Origin: Chamaecyparis obtusa
Lineage: Eukaryota; Streptophyta; Pinopsida; Cupressales; Cupressaceae
Reading direction: 5' to 3'
Length of the DNA: 64,000 nt
NCBI GenBank assembly: GCA_027943335.1
Contig: BSBK01006021.1
Coordinates: 1,737,501 to 1,801,500 of the forward strand
Below, piece by piece: positions 11,487 through 23,370 of this stretch (the stretch's first letter is position 1; each line of letters begins with the position of its first letter). Made by a program: the position numbers and the translations under genes. The notes below the pieces were generated by a model. That model did not search any database. It worked only from the letters and a program-made list of their open reading frames with translations, and was not told where the DNA came from.

Positions 11487-12460
11487 TAAACAATCCCTTG
11501 ATCGCAAGTTCTCGACCAGTTTGCAAACTACCCAACCAATATTGGTTCCAAAGGGCTAATAGGACTCAGTTAGATCTCTTCCACAAGTATGCTAACAAGT
11601 CTCGACTTCCCTGATCAAACAAGTCTATCACTGACTACAAATTGCACTACCACACTCCAAACAATGTCTCCTCAACATTCAAACCCCTTCCCTTATCGCT
11701 TCAATCAATTCTCAACCTCTAAGCATACATCTTCTTAACTGTCACATTGAGATGCCAAGCCTAGGACTGCTTGCTAAAAATCGCCACCTCGTTGGAATCT
11801 TCTGTGATTAACATAATTTTACAAGGCATATGAGACCTATAAAACCTTATAGTTTCAAGGAATCTAGTTGTAGGATAATAGGTCACAATTCATGATTTCA
11901 TTGAGCCCTAGGCCTGTGCGAGTTTCAAACCACCCGAGAAAGATGTGTTTGCCAAATTAAATAGAGATTACTTCAGAACTTCAAACCAAATGGAAATAAA
12001 AGGTAACACTCATACATTTGTAAATCTACAACTTATTCATACTTATCGAACAAAACAATATACAAAATCTACAGAATTCAGGTTAATATACAAAAAATTC
12101 CAACTGTATTATTGCTTTTCTTCTATCACAGTTACATCCACACATGCCAACATACACCAACCTCACATCAAATGTCTTGTGAGGTTTAAAAAGATCATTT
12201 CCAATGATCGCAACCACTTACAATTGTAATTCAAATGAAGTGACCATTGGAACAACAAAATGCAACTTTTCACCAAAGTTGCAAAGTTGTCGTGACAATT
12301 GTTTGACAACTTAATTACATCAAAAGTGACTCAAGAAGACAATTCATCACCCATTTGACCATAAAGGTCCTAAATCTACTACTTTTGCCAACTTTGGCTT
12401 ACAATTGAATCAACTCATTACATCTTGCACCCAAATGACTCTTGGGGGTTTATTACATCA
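11487..12460 (-). repeat. Probable 3' LTR / 3' end of the chromodomain element (element 2)
   Basis: No coding sequence is seen. On the minus strand the sequence after the chromodomain reads AGGGCAAGAG and then TGATGTAATAAACCCCC, which has the look of a polypurine tract followed by an LTR start at 12460. The other LTR of this element is not in the window, so the boundary cannot be verified by pairing. The left limit is set by element 1. Confidence 0.4.
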
Positions 12461-12550
12461 CTCTTGCCCTACTTAGCAACTAACATGCCCTTGGACTTAC
12501 ACTCATTTATTGAGGTGCCCCTCCACCATATTTCCCAGGTGAAATTTGTC

Positions 12551-14035
12551 TCAAGTCCCCTTACAGACCAATTTCTCTATATCACCTCCTCGTTTCTTGA
12601 CATCTTCTTCCAATATCCATGTAGCTTTTGATTCATGGAGTCCCTGCCACTTGACCAAATGTTCATGGTAGGTCACGTGCCTTGTCTTCTTGGCCTCTTT
12701 ATTATCCAAGATACACTTTATCTTTGGTATCTCCTTAGGTGGCATTTACTTTAGTCATTCCTCATCTCCTTCAACAAATACATCAAAATCTTGAATTGTA
12801 GTAGGACTCCTATACAATGTTAGATTGGAAACATTAAATATTGGGGAAATAAAAATATCAGAAGGAAGTTCAATTTTATAGGCATTAGGACCATATTTCT
12901 CAAAGATCCTACAAGGTCCACTCTTTCTCGTCATCTATTTTTCCTAATTACCATTAGGTAATCTTTCCTTATTGAGGTGTACCATGACTAAATCATAATT
13001 TTGATACTGTACTTCCCTTCACTTCTGATTTATTCTTACCTTAGTCTAGACGTTGAGTGTTCTTTTGTAATGTATCCCCGACCTGTTGATGAGTTTCCTT
13101 CATTGCCTCTGCAAAGTCTTCAACATGACCACTTATCTTGTCCAATCCATGGACATCTCTCAACTCAAATAACCCTCTTGGGTGACTTCCATACACAATC
13201 TCAAATGGGCTCATACATGTACTCCTATTTATAGAGTCATTGTAGGCATATTATGCCTAAGGAATCACCATATCCCAACTATGTCCATGTTCTTTTGTCA
13301 AACATCTAAGGAATTTACCTAATGATCTATTTACAACCTCAGTTTGACCATTTGTTTGAGGGTGGAAAGCTGAACTAAATGCCAAATTAGTTCGCAATCT
13401 CTTGCACAAAGTCCTCCAAAAATGTCCAACAAACTTACTGTCTCTATCTAATACTATGTTCAATGGAAAACCATGTATCCTAACCACCTCCTTGAAGAAT
13501 AATCCTTCTATATAACTAGCATCATTTGTGGTTTTACATGGAATAAAATGGGCCATTTTACTGAACATGTCAACTACAACAAACACACTGTCAAAACCAG
13601 ACTTTGTCCTTAGCAAACCCATGCCAAAATCCATACTCAGGCTCACCCATGGCCTATTTGGTATAGGAAAAGGTTGATATAGTCCTACATTTGTTGAAAC
13701 ACTCTTGGCTCTTTGACAAACAGTGCAACTCTCTACAAAACTTCTGATGTCAGTCTGCATCCTAGGCCAAAAATAAAACCTCCTAACTAGATCCAATGGA
13801 TCTTATTGAGCCCAAAATTAACTCCCAAACCACCACTATGTTTCTCCTTCACTACATTGTCCCTCATGGAACACTTAGGAATGTAGAGTTGACACCCTTT
13901 GAATAAAATACCATCCTGCAAAGTATATTCAGAAAAATCACTATGAAAAGAATTTATAAATTCATGACAAAACTTATAGATTTCTTTGAAATCCTGATCC
14001 TTTGTATACATTCCTTTGAGTGCCTCAACACCCAT
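12551..14035 (-). pseudogene. Integrase with C-terminal chromodomain (element 2)
   Basis: The integrase catalytic core lies in 13257-13796: MDFGMGL and LDRDSKF supply the two Asp and NGQTEVVNRSL the Glu of the D,D-35-E set. The zinc-binding N-terminus is spread over KEKHSGGLGVNFG (13787-14035 frame) and CTVCQRAK, where the second His is replaced. The chromodomain is at 12551-12745, with VTYHEHLVKWQGLHESKATW and an acidic LEEDV. Between 12746 and 13256 the frame is broken. Chromodomains of chromoviruses bind histone marks and steer integration; nothing here suggests this copy is active. Confidence 0.85.
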
Positions 14036-14182
14036 GCTTTGTAACTATACTTCTTGTACTGTCAACACCCTCCTACTTAGAGCATTTGCAACCTTATTGG
14101 CATGTCCCTTTTTATGCTTGATTGTGAAGGTCTTTGCTTGTAGGCTTTCAACTCACTTCATGTATTTGTGACTGAGCTTATC

Positions 14183-15391
14183 CTATCCATTCCAAAAACT
14201 AAGAGCATGATTGTCAGTATACACAATAAATTCTTTAGGAAGCAAATAGTGCCTCCACTTCTTGAGAGCTTGTACCATAACATAAAACTTTAAATCATAA
14301 GAGGAGTATTTCCTCTTTGCTTCATTCAAGTGTTCAGTGAAAAAGGTCACAGGTCTTCCCTCTTGAGTCAACACTGCTCCTATAACCATTCCACTTGCAT
14401 CACATTCAATAGTGAAAATCTTGTTGAAGTCAGGCAATATTAGGACTGGGTACTTGGCCACTCTATGCTTGAGATACTCAAAGCTCTTATTTTCTTCATT
14501 CTTCCACAAAAATTTCACCTTTTCTCTACCCTTAATTGTCTCCAATATAGGGGCACATATGTGACTGAAGTTCTTGATGAATTTCCTATAGAAGGTAGTC
14601 ATGCCAAGGAAACTCCTAACCTCTCCTACGTTCCTAGGTGTAGGCTAGTTCAAGATGGCTTCAACTTTTGATGGGTCCATCTTTAGGTCACCATTAGAAA
14701 TAAAAAAAACCCAGGTAGACCAGTTCTCGCTTCATAAAGTCACATTTTTCAAGGTTTATCATCAGTTTTTATTCATGTAACCTTCTCAAAACAATCTCCA
14801 AATTCTTTAAATGATCTTCGCTGCTCTTACTGGACACAAAATGTCATCAAGATAGACCACTACAAATTTTCCTACAAAATCCCGCAACACCTCATTCATA
14901 AGCCTCATAAAGGTGCTAGGGGCATTGGAAAGACCAAAAGCCATTACAAGCCACTCATACAACCCCTAATTAGTTTTGAATGTAATTTTCCACTCACCCC
15001 CCTCTCTGATCCTTATTTTGCGATACCCACTTTTCAAGTCTATTTTGGAAAAGTAGGTGGTTCCCCCCAAACAATCCATTAGGTCTTCAATTCTAGGGAT
15101 AGGAAACCTATATCTTATCGTTATCTTATTTATGGCCCTAGAATATGTACATAGTCTCTACTTCCCATCTTTTTTATGAGCTAGTATAGTGGGTACTACA
15201 CAAATACTAAGACTCTTTCTTACCAGTCCCTTATCAAGAAAATCTTGCACCTGTTTAGAAATTCCCTCATTCTGTTGTGGGGTCATCTTATAGGCAGCCT
15301 TATTAGGAAGTGTAGCCCCTAGAATTAGATCAATTTGATGACTAATATCCCTGGTAGGTGGAAGGAAATCAGACATTTCTTCTGCAGTCAC
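14183..15391 (-). pseudogene. Reverse transcriptase and RNase H (element 2)
   Basis: The N-terminal reverse-transcriptase part is open at 15158-15391 (LPPTRDISHQIDLILGA, ending PTILAHKKDGK). The catalytic YLDD is readable at 14843-14854 on the minus strand, within [10 protein letters not shown]. RNase H follows at 14183-14602, with TIECDASGMVIGAVL and VYTDNHAL; the Glu normally found in the YDKEFY stretch is replaced (YDLKFY). Multiple stops and frame changes between these blocks mean the gene is dead. Confidence 0.85.
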
Positions 15392-15567
15392 ACATTTATA
15401 CTTTCCTAATAGTTCTTGTACCTCCCTAGGAATCTTTGTCCCTACATTCTTCTTCTCTTTTTCTTTAGGTTTGAGTATTAATAAAAATCATACCCCACCT
15501 TCTTCCTTTAGTGTATCCTAGAATTCTTTGACCCCCACCATCATCACACTAGATTCAAGATGTTTAG

Positions 15568-15907
15568 GATCCTCTTGTATTAATGACTATATTTTGTAAG
15601 TCACACCATCCTTTTGAAAATAATATGCATTCCTTTCCCCATCATGATGAGCCTTCCTATCAAACTGCCAAGGTCTACCGAGCAAGAGATGGAAAACATC
15701 CATTGGCAGGATGTCACACAAATTTTTATCTGTATACCCCCTATATTGAACTCTACCCATGCTTGTTCATTTATGAGTATGTGTTGCCCCTTATTCAAAC
15801 AACTTTGTATGGACAACTATGTGGTATCTTTTAAACTTTAACTTATTTACTGATTCTAAAGACACAGTGTTGTCTGTAGAACCAAAATTAATCACTGCTT
15901 TATAAAC
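15568..15907 (-). pseudogene. Aspartic protease, C-terminal part (element 2)
   Basis: Reading the minus strand from the element-3 junction gives VYKAVINFGSTDNTVS, then after a frame change VEFNIGGIQIKICVT, which is the normal order of the Ty3/gypsy protease. The active-site position reads NFGST where D-S-G-S-T is expected, so the catalytic Asp appears lost. The N-terminal half is at 19572-19740. Confidence 0.65.
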
Positions 15908-16811
15908 TGATGTAGGGGCATTCTAGGATACTTGGTGAATCTACATGGTGGTGTGTTGTTTTGGTTATGTGTTACTCGGTTGCAGCTTTATTCGACAGTC
16001 TCGATTATTGAAGGAAGCTCGACCGCTGAAGGAACTCAATGAAACCTCTGGCGCTCGATGGAACTTGTGCTTGGTGATGCTTGTATTGCTTGGTGTTGCT
16101 TGACTTGGTCGGTTGTTTTACTGGTGCTCAGTTGTTTCTCTGGCGCTCGATAGTTCTAGCTTACCGACTGGAGTTCTTGGAGATTTGGTTGGCCGACTTG
16201 GTGCATTTATTGTTGGTAACTTTTTTTGTATTCTCCTATATAGATCTTGAGGCCGACATGGAGAATTAAATGTTTGTAAGGCTATTTATGACCTGACTAT
16301 TGTTTCATTTAATATTTGTTTGTAATAGGAGCTGACTTGGCTTAGGAGTTAATTGTTTCATCCAGCCAACTTGTGGCTGAAGATTAGTATTTAAGGAATG
16401 TTTGGGTAGTTGTTTAGGGGTAGATTTTTGGAGTCAGTAGAAGAAGATTGATGGAGTTTAGATCTGGATCCTGCGAGATCTTGAAGATCATATTGTTATC
16501 TGATAGTTTGTAATAGCAGAGCTAGTGGTTTTCATTCTTGGAGACAAGGAGATTTCTTGGAGGCTTGCGAGCTCAAGTTCATATCAGCCTTAGGGTTTCC
16601 ATCAGTTGCTGATTTGTTTCAGAACTAGACTAGCTGAGAGATTGCATAAATACTTTGATTGTATTTGGCCCTAACCCAGAAGGCCTTACAACCGAGCATG
16701 TTAATGAAAATTCAGTTGAAAACATTGTCTTGTTGTGTTATTCCACATTGTGGTGTTTGGCTGCTTGTTTGGACTGTCCTTAATTGGATCCTCCTTACCT
16801 GTCCCACGTTA
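15908..16811 (+). repeat. 5' LTR of element 3
   Basis: Direct repeat of 18682-19566. Starts TGATGTAGGGGCATTC and ends CCTGTCCCACGTTA; the other copy ends CCTGTCTTGTGTCA. Differences are mostly single-base transitions. Confidence 0.9.
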
Positions 16812-16813
16812 GG

Positions 16814-16825
16814 TGGTATCAGAGC
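16814..16825 (+). promoter_or_regulatory. Primer-binding site of element 3
   Basis: TGGTATCAGAGC, identical to the common initiator-Met tRNA primer-binding core of plant LTR elements, placed two bases downstream of the 5' LTR. Confidence 0.85.
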
Positions 16826-16924
16826 TTGAAGATCTTGAGTGTGTAAACCGATCTCCGATTGAGGTTGTTTGCACCAGGACCTTGTTGGTGACTTATTGCT
16901 TTGGGTTTTTGAAAATCTTGAAGG

Positions 16925-17944
16925 ATGCCTCAAAGAAGATTAGACCCTAGAGTGATTACAGATCTCTGTGATGCCGTGGAATCGAAGATTATAGAGAATG
17001 TTAAAGTTGATTTCAAATATGAGATGGAATTAATGAAGAATGACATGATCACTGAGGTCATGAGGGCTATTGCTGGTATGCCGAGGAATCTTGGTACTGA
17101 TGATGGTTATGAGGAAGCTGCTGAAGACTTTGAAGCTGCTGGATTTAGTGGTGATGACTAGAGAGACAGATCTGGTGAAGACATAACTGGTGAAGACATA
17201 ACTGGTCAGTTGCATAGATCTAGAGCTCGATTAAGTGCTAGTTACTAAATGTAAGTTTCTACTTTCTCTAGGACTTTGAGACCCAAGGACTTGATTGATT
17301 GGATTGGTGAATTAGAAGACTTCTTTGAGCTTGAATAAATTAAAGATCCTCTTTGCGTAAGATTGGCACAGACTAAGTTGAAAGGACATGCTGCTCTTTA
17401 GTGGAAAGAATTACAAAGAGATAGAGAAGATGAAGGTGAAATGAAGATAAATTGGTGGAGGTTGATGGTGACTAAATTTAAAGCTAAGTTCATACCTGTT
17501 GACTATGAGCTTGACTTGTTTAATAAGTTGCAGAATCTAAAGCAAAAAGATTTGACTGTGGAGGACTATATCGAGGAGTTTTATAAGTTGACTCTTCGGT
17601 CTGGACATAGAGAACTTGGTAAAGAAAAGGTAGCTCGGTATGTGAATGGTTTGAGATTTAATATTCAGGATGAGCTTGGTATGCTGAAGATTGATTTGGT
17701 TGAAAATGCTTATCAGTATGCTCTAAAGGCAGAATATAAGTTGAAAAGGAGACAACATAGTAATCCCCGAGGGAAGGAAAAGATTGATCACTTGGCGAAG
17801 GATAAACTAGCTGTTGAAGATGAACCGAAACCTATGGAATTGAAGAAGAAGACAGGTAGAGTTATCTTTAAGGGTACTTGTTATAATTATGGTGAAGAAG
17901 GACACCGTTCTTTTGAGTGTACACAGAAGAAGTTTGGTGACTAA
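16925..17944 (+). pseudogene. gag (element 3), same frame with in-frame stops
   Basis: ATG 16925 opens MPQRRLDPRVITDLCDAVES. The frame then meets TAG at 17159 and several further TAA/TAG codons, but never shifts. The gag core is recognisable: DLIDWIGELEDFFELE, TKFKAKFIPVDYELDLFNKL, LTVEDYIEEFYKLTLRS and VARYVNGLRFNIQDEL. The nucleocapsid knuckle is CYNYGEEGHRSFEC, with Tyr in the second ligand position. The 17441-17944 part is open. Confidence 0.85.
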
Positions 17945-17953
17945 AGGACTGCT

Positions 17954-18544
17954 ATGGTAAATGAGAACATTTTGAATGAACCTGAATCTGAGAACTTGCT
18001 AGTTTGGAGAACATTGCTCGGTGCAAAGGAGGAACCTTGTCAGAGGAGTAACTTGTTCAAGACTCGGTACAAGTCTGAAGGTAAACTTTGTGATGTAATT
18101 GTTGATAGTGGTAGTACTAATAACCTTGTTGCTGAGGACATGGTTTAGAAACTTGGTTTGAATAGAATGAAATATCCTCATCCTTATAGGATTGGCTGGT
18201 TACAAAATGTTCATGCTCTAGAAGTGAGGGAGAAGTGGTTTGTTGATTTTCAGATTGGCCAGTATAAGGATCTAGTGTTGTATGATATTGTGGAGATGAA
18301 TAGTTGTCATATATTGCTCGGTAGACCTTGGCAATATGATTGCAGAGCTATGTATGATTGTGTGAAGAATGTGTTTACTATTGAGAAGAATGACAGGAAG
18401 CTTTCTCTAATGCCTTTGCTGGATACAACACTCGGTATGAGAAACCTGAGCTTTGGTAGCCAAGATGAGTTGAGAAATTATGAAAGGATGGATCAGTATG
18501 GAGAACAAGCCTGTGTATTATCAAGGAAAGACTTGAAGAGATAG
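17954..18544 (+). pseudogene. Aspartic protease (element 3)
   Basis: It continues in the gag frame after TAA (17942). The active site IVDSGSTNNLV is intact, then TAG (18146) interrupts, then VDFQIGQYKDLVLYD and ILLGRPWQYDC complete the domain. The frame ends at 18544, about 140 bases before the 3' LTR, so no reverse transcriptase follows. Confidence 0.87.
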
Positions 18545-18670
18545 AGGAAGCTGAAGTGGAAGAGTATACAAGGTGAAAAGTTGGAGGATTTGTATGTGAA
18601 GAACCGATTCGGGGTTTATGTGATGAATCCCAGAAGATGTTCTTCCAACCTATGAGAACATATTTTTGAA

Positions 18671-18681
18671 CTTGGGGTGTC
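18671..18681 (+). promoter_or_regulatory. Degenerate polypurine tract of element 3
   Basis: CTTGGGGTGTC directly precedes the 3' LTR start TGATG. The position is right, but the tract is short and contains pyrimidines. Confidence 0.4.
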
Positions 18682-19566
18682 TGATGCAGGGGCATTCTAG
18701 GATACTCGATGAATCTGCATGGTGGTGTGTTGTTTTGGTTCTGTGTTACTCGATTGCAACTTTAACTAATGGTCTCAGTTATTGAAGGAAGCGTGGTCAC
18801 TAAAGGAACTTGGTGAAAGCTCTGGCGCTCGGTGGAACTTGTGCTCGGTGATGCCTGTGTTGCTCGGTGTTGCTTGGCTTGGTCGGTTGTTTTATTGGTG
18901 CTCGGTAGTTCTGGCTTATCGACTGGAGTTCTTGGAGATTTAGTTGGCCGACTTGGTGCATTTATTGTTGGTAGCTTTTGTTGTATTCTCCTATATAGAT
19001 CTTGAGACCGACATGGAGAATTAAATGTTTGTAAGGCTCTTTATGAACCAACTGTTGTTGCATTTAATATTTGTTTGTAATAGGAGTCGACTTGGCTTAG
19101 GAGTTAATTGTTTCATCCAACCGACTTGTGGCTAAAGATTAGTATTTAAGGAATGTTTGGGTAGTTGTTTAGGGGCAAATTTTTGGATCTAGTAGAGGAA
19201 TATTAATAGAGTTTAGATCTGGATCCTGCGAGATCTTGAAGATCATATTGTTATCTGATAATTTTTAATAGCAGAGCTAGTGGTTTTCATGCTCTGAGAC
19301 AAGGAGATTTCTTGGAGGCTTGCGAGATCAAGTTCAAATCTGCCTTAGGGTTTCCATCAGTTGTTGATTTATTTCAGAACTAGACTAGCTGAGAGATTGC
19401 AGAAATAATTTAATTGTATTTGGCCCTAACTTGAAAGGCCTTACAACTGGGCATGTTATTAAAAATTCAGTTGAAAATATTGTCTTGTTGTGTTATTCCG
19501 CATTGTGGTGTTTGGCTGCTTGTTTGGGCTATCCTTAATTGGATCCTCCTTACCTGTCTTGTGTCA
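18682..19566 (+). repeat. 3' LTR of element 3
   Basis: Direct repeat of 15908-16811, followed by the target duplication TAAAC at 19567-19571. Confidence 0.9.
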
Positions 19567-19571
19567 TAAAC

Positions 19572-19826
19572 CTTACCTTGAATCTTGTAGTTGATCCTAA
19601 ACAAGGTCCTTCTGATCATCCTTCGTGGTTCAATCTTCACTGGTTCCTTGAGCATGGTCCTTTTGATCATCAGGTTCTCCCCCATCTCTGATGCAAAATT
19701 CACTTCATGAGATGTCACACTCGTTACATCATCTTGAGTCAAGGTGAATCTCTTTTATCTACCGTGAGAAGTTGAGGCCTTCTCTAGACACCTATAGGCT
19801 GGGTGCCCCATCTGATTGCAGTTGTA
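19572..19826 (-). pseudogene. gag zinc knuckle end and protease N-terminus (element 2), between two insertions
   Basis: The minus strand reads from the zinc-knuckle half CNQMGHPAYRC through an acidic linker (TQDDVTSVTSHEVNF) to the start of the protease (INYKIQGKVY), where element 3 interrupts. The first ligand of the knuckle lies across the DNA transposon at about 35437. Confidence 0.8.
19823..19826. repeat. Target-site duplication TGTA, left copy
   Basis: TGTA directly precedes GGGTATGTG; the second copy is at 35431-35434. On the minus strand it is TACA, part of the Cys-Tyr-Asn codons of the interrupted zinc knuckle. Confidence 0.88.
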
Positions 19827-19855
19827 GGGTATGTGTAGGATCATGAGGGGCCAAA
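19827..19855 (+). repeat. Left terminal inverted repeat of the DNA transposon
   Basis: Begins GGGTATGTGTAGG and contains ATGAGGGGCCAAA. It pairs with 35402-35430 with four mismatches in 29 bases. Confidence 0.9.
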
Positions 19856-20676
19856 CTATGCCCTTAAGTGGCAATGAAAAATCAGAAAATCAAGATTAGT
19901 CAACTTGACGTGAAAAAATGAACTAGTTATCTACCTAATATCAAAAAGTTGTAAGAACATAATTTGTAGGAAATTGAATGTAGTTTCTAAACTACTAAGC
20001 CTTTTTTGAAAAAAAATTAATATGATTGGTAAAAAGTATAGATTGCAATGCAGCACTACAAACATTTCAGCAAAAAAATAAGAAGTATGTGTATGTCTGA
20101 CCACCCTAATCAAAAGAAAATGATAATATTTTTTTATAATATTCTATATATAAGTAGCTGACTCATGCTCGGATGTGACACATATTTTTTGGTATTTTTA
20201 TTCCAAACAGATAATTAATTATGATTTTTTTTGCTACAGTGCTTTCAGAATTTAAAAAATCTCGTATCTGACCACCTTTACTCATTGAAAACTTATCATA
20301 ATTCAATTTTTTTAAATTTTTTCTTATACTAGACGAAGCATAGAATGTGACGCATCTTTTGGATTTCAAAAATGTTATACGGTTTGAAAGTTATAGCTAT
20401 TTTTCCATTAGTATGTCAATCAGGACTTTAGACGTAAGTGAACTAGAAAATAACTAATAAATACTTAACGAATTCAAAATCTAACAGCACTTATATCGAT
20501 GAAAAGCTGACAATCATCCAAAGAAACCCTTTTCATTTTATCGAAATCGGGTGGAAAAAAAGTCGTCAACCTAATGGTCGAAGTGTCGATATAACAAAAA
20601 TAGAGAAAAAACATGTTTTTTGCACACCTTCAGCGTTGACCATGGGGCTTTGGTTTCCAAAGCTATTACCAAGCCT
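19856..20676. other. Left subterminal non-coding region of the DNA transposon
   Basis: AT-rich and without a supportable gene. Two TGACCACC words (near 20098 and 20270) and two TGTGACRCAT words (near 20175 and 20347) recur with spacing of about 172 bases, as expected of a degenerate direct repeat. Such subterminal repeats often serve as transposase-binding sites; that role is inference. Confidence 0.45.
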
Positions 20677-20709
20677 AATCGGGTACCTGAAAAAATCAGG
20701 TACCCGATT
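20677..20709. promoter_or_regulatory. Perfect GGGTACC inverted repeat near the left end of the transposon
   Basis: Arms of 14 bp (AATCGGGTACCTGA at 20677-20690 and its complement at 20696-20709) flank a 5-base A loop. The CCTAATCGGGTACC context recurs in inverted orientation at the right end (35264-35280), so it is a shared subterminal signal. Confidence 0.75.
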
Positions 20710-20998
20710 TTTTCATGTACTCGATTTTGTTTGAATTTGAATTTTGAAAAGTTTCCCCCTCCCACTCTTTTTTTATTTCCCTTTAATTTTGATATTTTTT
20801 TCTTTCACCCTGACAATCAATAATTTATATATTTTATATTTATGTTTTATATTTTATGTTTTATATTTTATATTATATAGTATATATATTATTTATTTAT
20901 ATTATATATTCGATAATATCAATTTAAACGACCTAAGTATATAGTCTGTTCAGATTTATATTAAATGCAATATTTTTATATTATAATATAAATGTTAC

Positions 20999-21104
<106 letters not shown>

Positions 21105-21314
21105 TATATATTAAATATTGTTGCACGTATATAATATAATGTCTAATATATATAATATATAAAATGAATAGGACATTAATATATTGTATGTTTGATAATA
21201 TATATTAAATGTAATATCTAATATATCTTATGATATATATTATATATTTAGTCTATTAAATATTATATTTTTTCAAATATTTTATATATTATTTTAATAT
21301 TTAATTTAAGTTAT

Positions 21315-23370
21315 AACAGATCCTCTCATGAGACAACAGGTCGAATCGGGGTCGCTAGATGTCTTAAGGGGTAATTAGGGTTTGTGAGGCAACTTCGGAT
21401 GTACAGTGACGATTTGGAAGGCAATAGGGCATGTCCAAGGACCAATGTACCAAATTTTAATGACTTTTTCCTAGTCGAACTCAAAAAGGGTCCATGGGGT
21501 GCTCTTAGGAGACCACATGTCCAATCAGTGTCGCTAGGCGTCTTAAGGGGTCATCAGGGCTCGTGAGACAACCTTTAATGCACGGTGACCATTTGGAACG
21601 CATTAGGACATGTCAAAGGACCTAACTCCACAATTTAGATGAATTTTGATTAGTCAAACTCGAAAAGGGTCCATGGGGTGCTCTTGGGAGACCATTGTGC
21701 GATTTAGGGTCGATAGGTGACTTAAGGGGTCATCAGGGTTCCAAATGAAACTTTCGATGAACGGTGATCCTTTGGAACGCATTAGGACATATCAAATGAC
21801 CTACGTACCAAATTTTGATAACTTTTGCCTAGTAGAACTCGAAAGGGGTCCATGGGGTGCTCTCGGGAGACCACATGTCGAATCGGGGTCAGTAGGCCTG
21901 TTAAGAGGTCATTAGGGTTCCAAATGAAACTTCGATGGAATGGTGACCCTTTGGAATGCATTAGGATATGTCATAGGACCTATGTACCAAATTTGGATGA
22001 CTTTTGCCTAGTAAAACTCGAAAGGGGTCCATGGTGTGCTCTCAGGAGACCACGTGTCGAAATGGGGTCGGTAGGCCTGTTAAGGGGTCATTAGGGTTCC
22101 AAATAAAACTTTGATGGAATGGTGACCCTTTGGAATGCATTAGGACATGTCATAGGACCTACATACCAAATTTGGATGACTTTCTCCTAGTAGAACTTGA
22201 AAGGGGTCCATGGGGTGCTCTTAGGAGACCACATGTTGAAACAGGGTCGGTAGGCTTGTTAAGGGGTCATTAGGGTTACAAATGCAACTTGGATGGAATG
22301 GTGACCCTTTGGAACAAATTAGGACATGTTAGAGGACCTATGTACCAAATTTGTATGACTTTTTCCTAGTAGAACTCAAAAAGGGTCCATGGGGTTCTCT
22401 AAGGAGACCACATGTCGAATCAGGGTCGGTAAGCCTGTTAAGGGGTTATTAGGGTTCCAAATGTGACTTTGATAGAACGGTGACCCTTTGGAATGCATTA
22501 GGACATGTCAGAGGACCTACGTACCAAATTTGGATAACTTTTTTCTAGTAGAACTCAAAAGGGGTCCATGGGGTGCTCTCGGGATACCTCATGTCGTATT
22601 GGGGTCGGTAGGCCTGTCAAAGGGTCATTAGGGTTAGAAATGAAACTTTGATGGAACGATGACCCTATGTACCAAATATGGACGTCTTTTGCCAAGTAGA
22701 ACTTAAAAGGGGTCCATGGGGTGGTCTCGGGAGACCACATGTCGAATCGAGGTCGATAGGCCTGTTAAGGGGTCATTAGGGTTACAAATGCAACTTGGAT
22801 GGAATGGTGACCCTTTGGAACACATTAGGACATGTTAGAGGACCTATTTACCAAATTTGTATGACTTTTTCCTAGTAGAACTCAAAAAGAGTCCATGGGG
22901 TTCTCTGAGGAGACCACATGTCGAATCAGGGTCGATAGGCCTGTTAAGGGGTCATTAGGGTTCCAAATGCGACTTCAATGGAACTGTGACCCTTTGGAAT
23001 GCATTAAGACATGTCAGAGGACCTACGTACCAAATTTGGATGACTTTTTTCTAGTAGAACTCAAAAGGGGTCCATGGGGTGGTCTCGGGAGACCACATGT
23101 CGAATCATGGTGTGTAGGCCTGTTAAGGGGTCGTTAGGGTTCTAAATGCAACTTCTATGGAATGGTGACCCTTTCAAATTCATTAAGACATGTCAGAAGA
23201 TCTATGTACCAAATTTGGATGACTTTTTTCTAGTAGAACGCAAAAGGGGTCCATGGGGAGCTCTCGGGAGACCATATGTCGAAATGGGGTCAGTAGGCAT
23301 GTTAAGGGGTCATTAGGGTTTGAAATGCAACTTCTATGGAACTGTGACCCTTTGGAATGCATTAGGACTC
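21315..23370. repeat. 179-bp tandem satellite, about eleven units
   Basis: The landmark GGTCCATGGGGT recurs at about 21489, 21668, 21847, 22026, 22205, 22384, 22562, 22711, 22890, 23069 and 23248, a period of 179 bases apart from one unit shortened to about 149. Each unit carries GGAGACCACATGTCGAA, GGCCTGTTAAGGGGTCATTAGGGTT and ACCAAATTTGGATGACTTTT. The short open frames in it are by-products, since 179 is not a multiple of three. Confidence 0.95.

Larger units (their letters stand above)
15908..19566 (+). mobile_element. LTR retrotransposon with gag and protease only (element 3), nested in element 2
   Basis: Two LTRs of 904 and 885 bp (15908-16811, 18682-19566) both start TGATG, flanked by a perfect 5-bp target duplication TAAAC (15903-15907 and 19567-19571). 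A primer-binding site TGGTATCAGAGC lies two bases after the 5' LTR. The interior of about 1.9 kb holds gag and protease in one frame with in-frame stops, and then the 3' LTR. There is no polymerase or integrase. It interrupts the protease of element 2. Confidence 0.92.

Noticed and set aside
6107..11491. Target-site duplication for element 1
   Set aside because: Flanks are GCATA and TAAAC; no match, so none is claimed.
21384..23137. Frames containing RGPWGALRRPHVE-type peptides
   Set aside because: By-products of the 179-bp satellite; the period is not a multiple of three.
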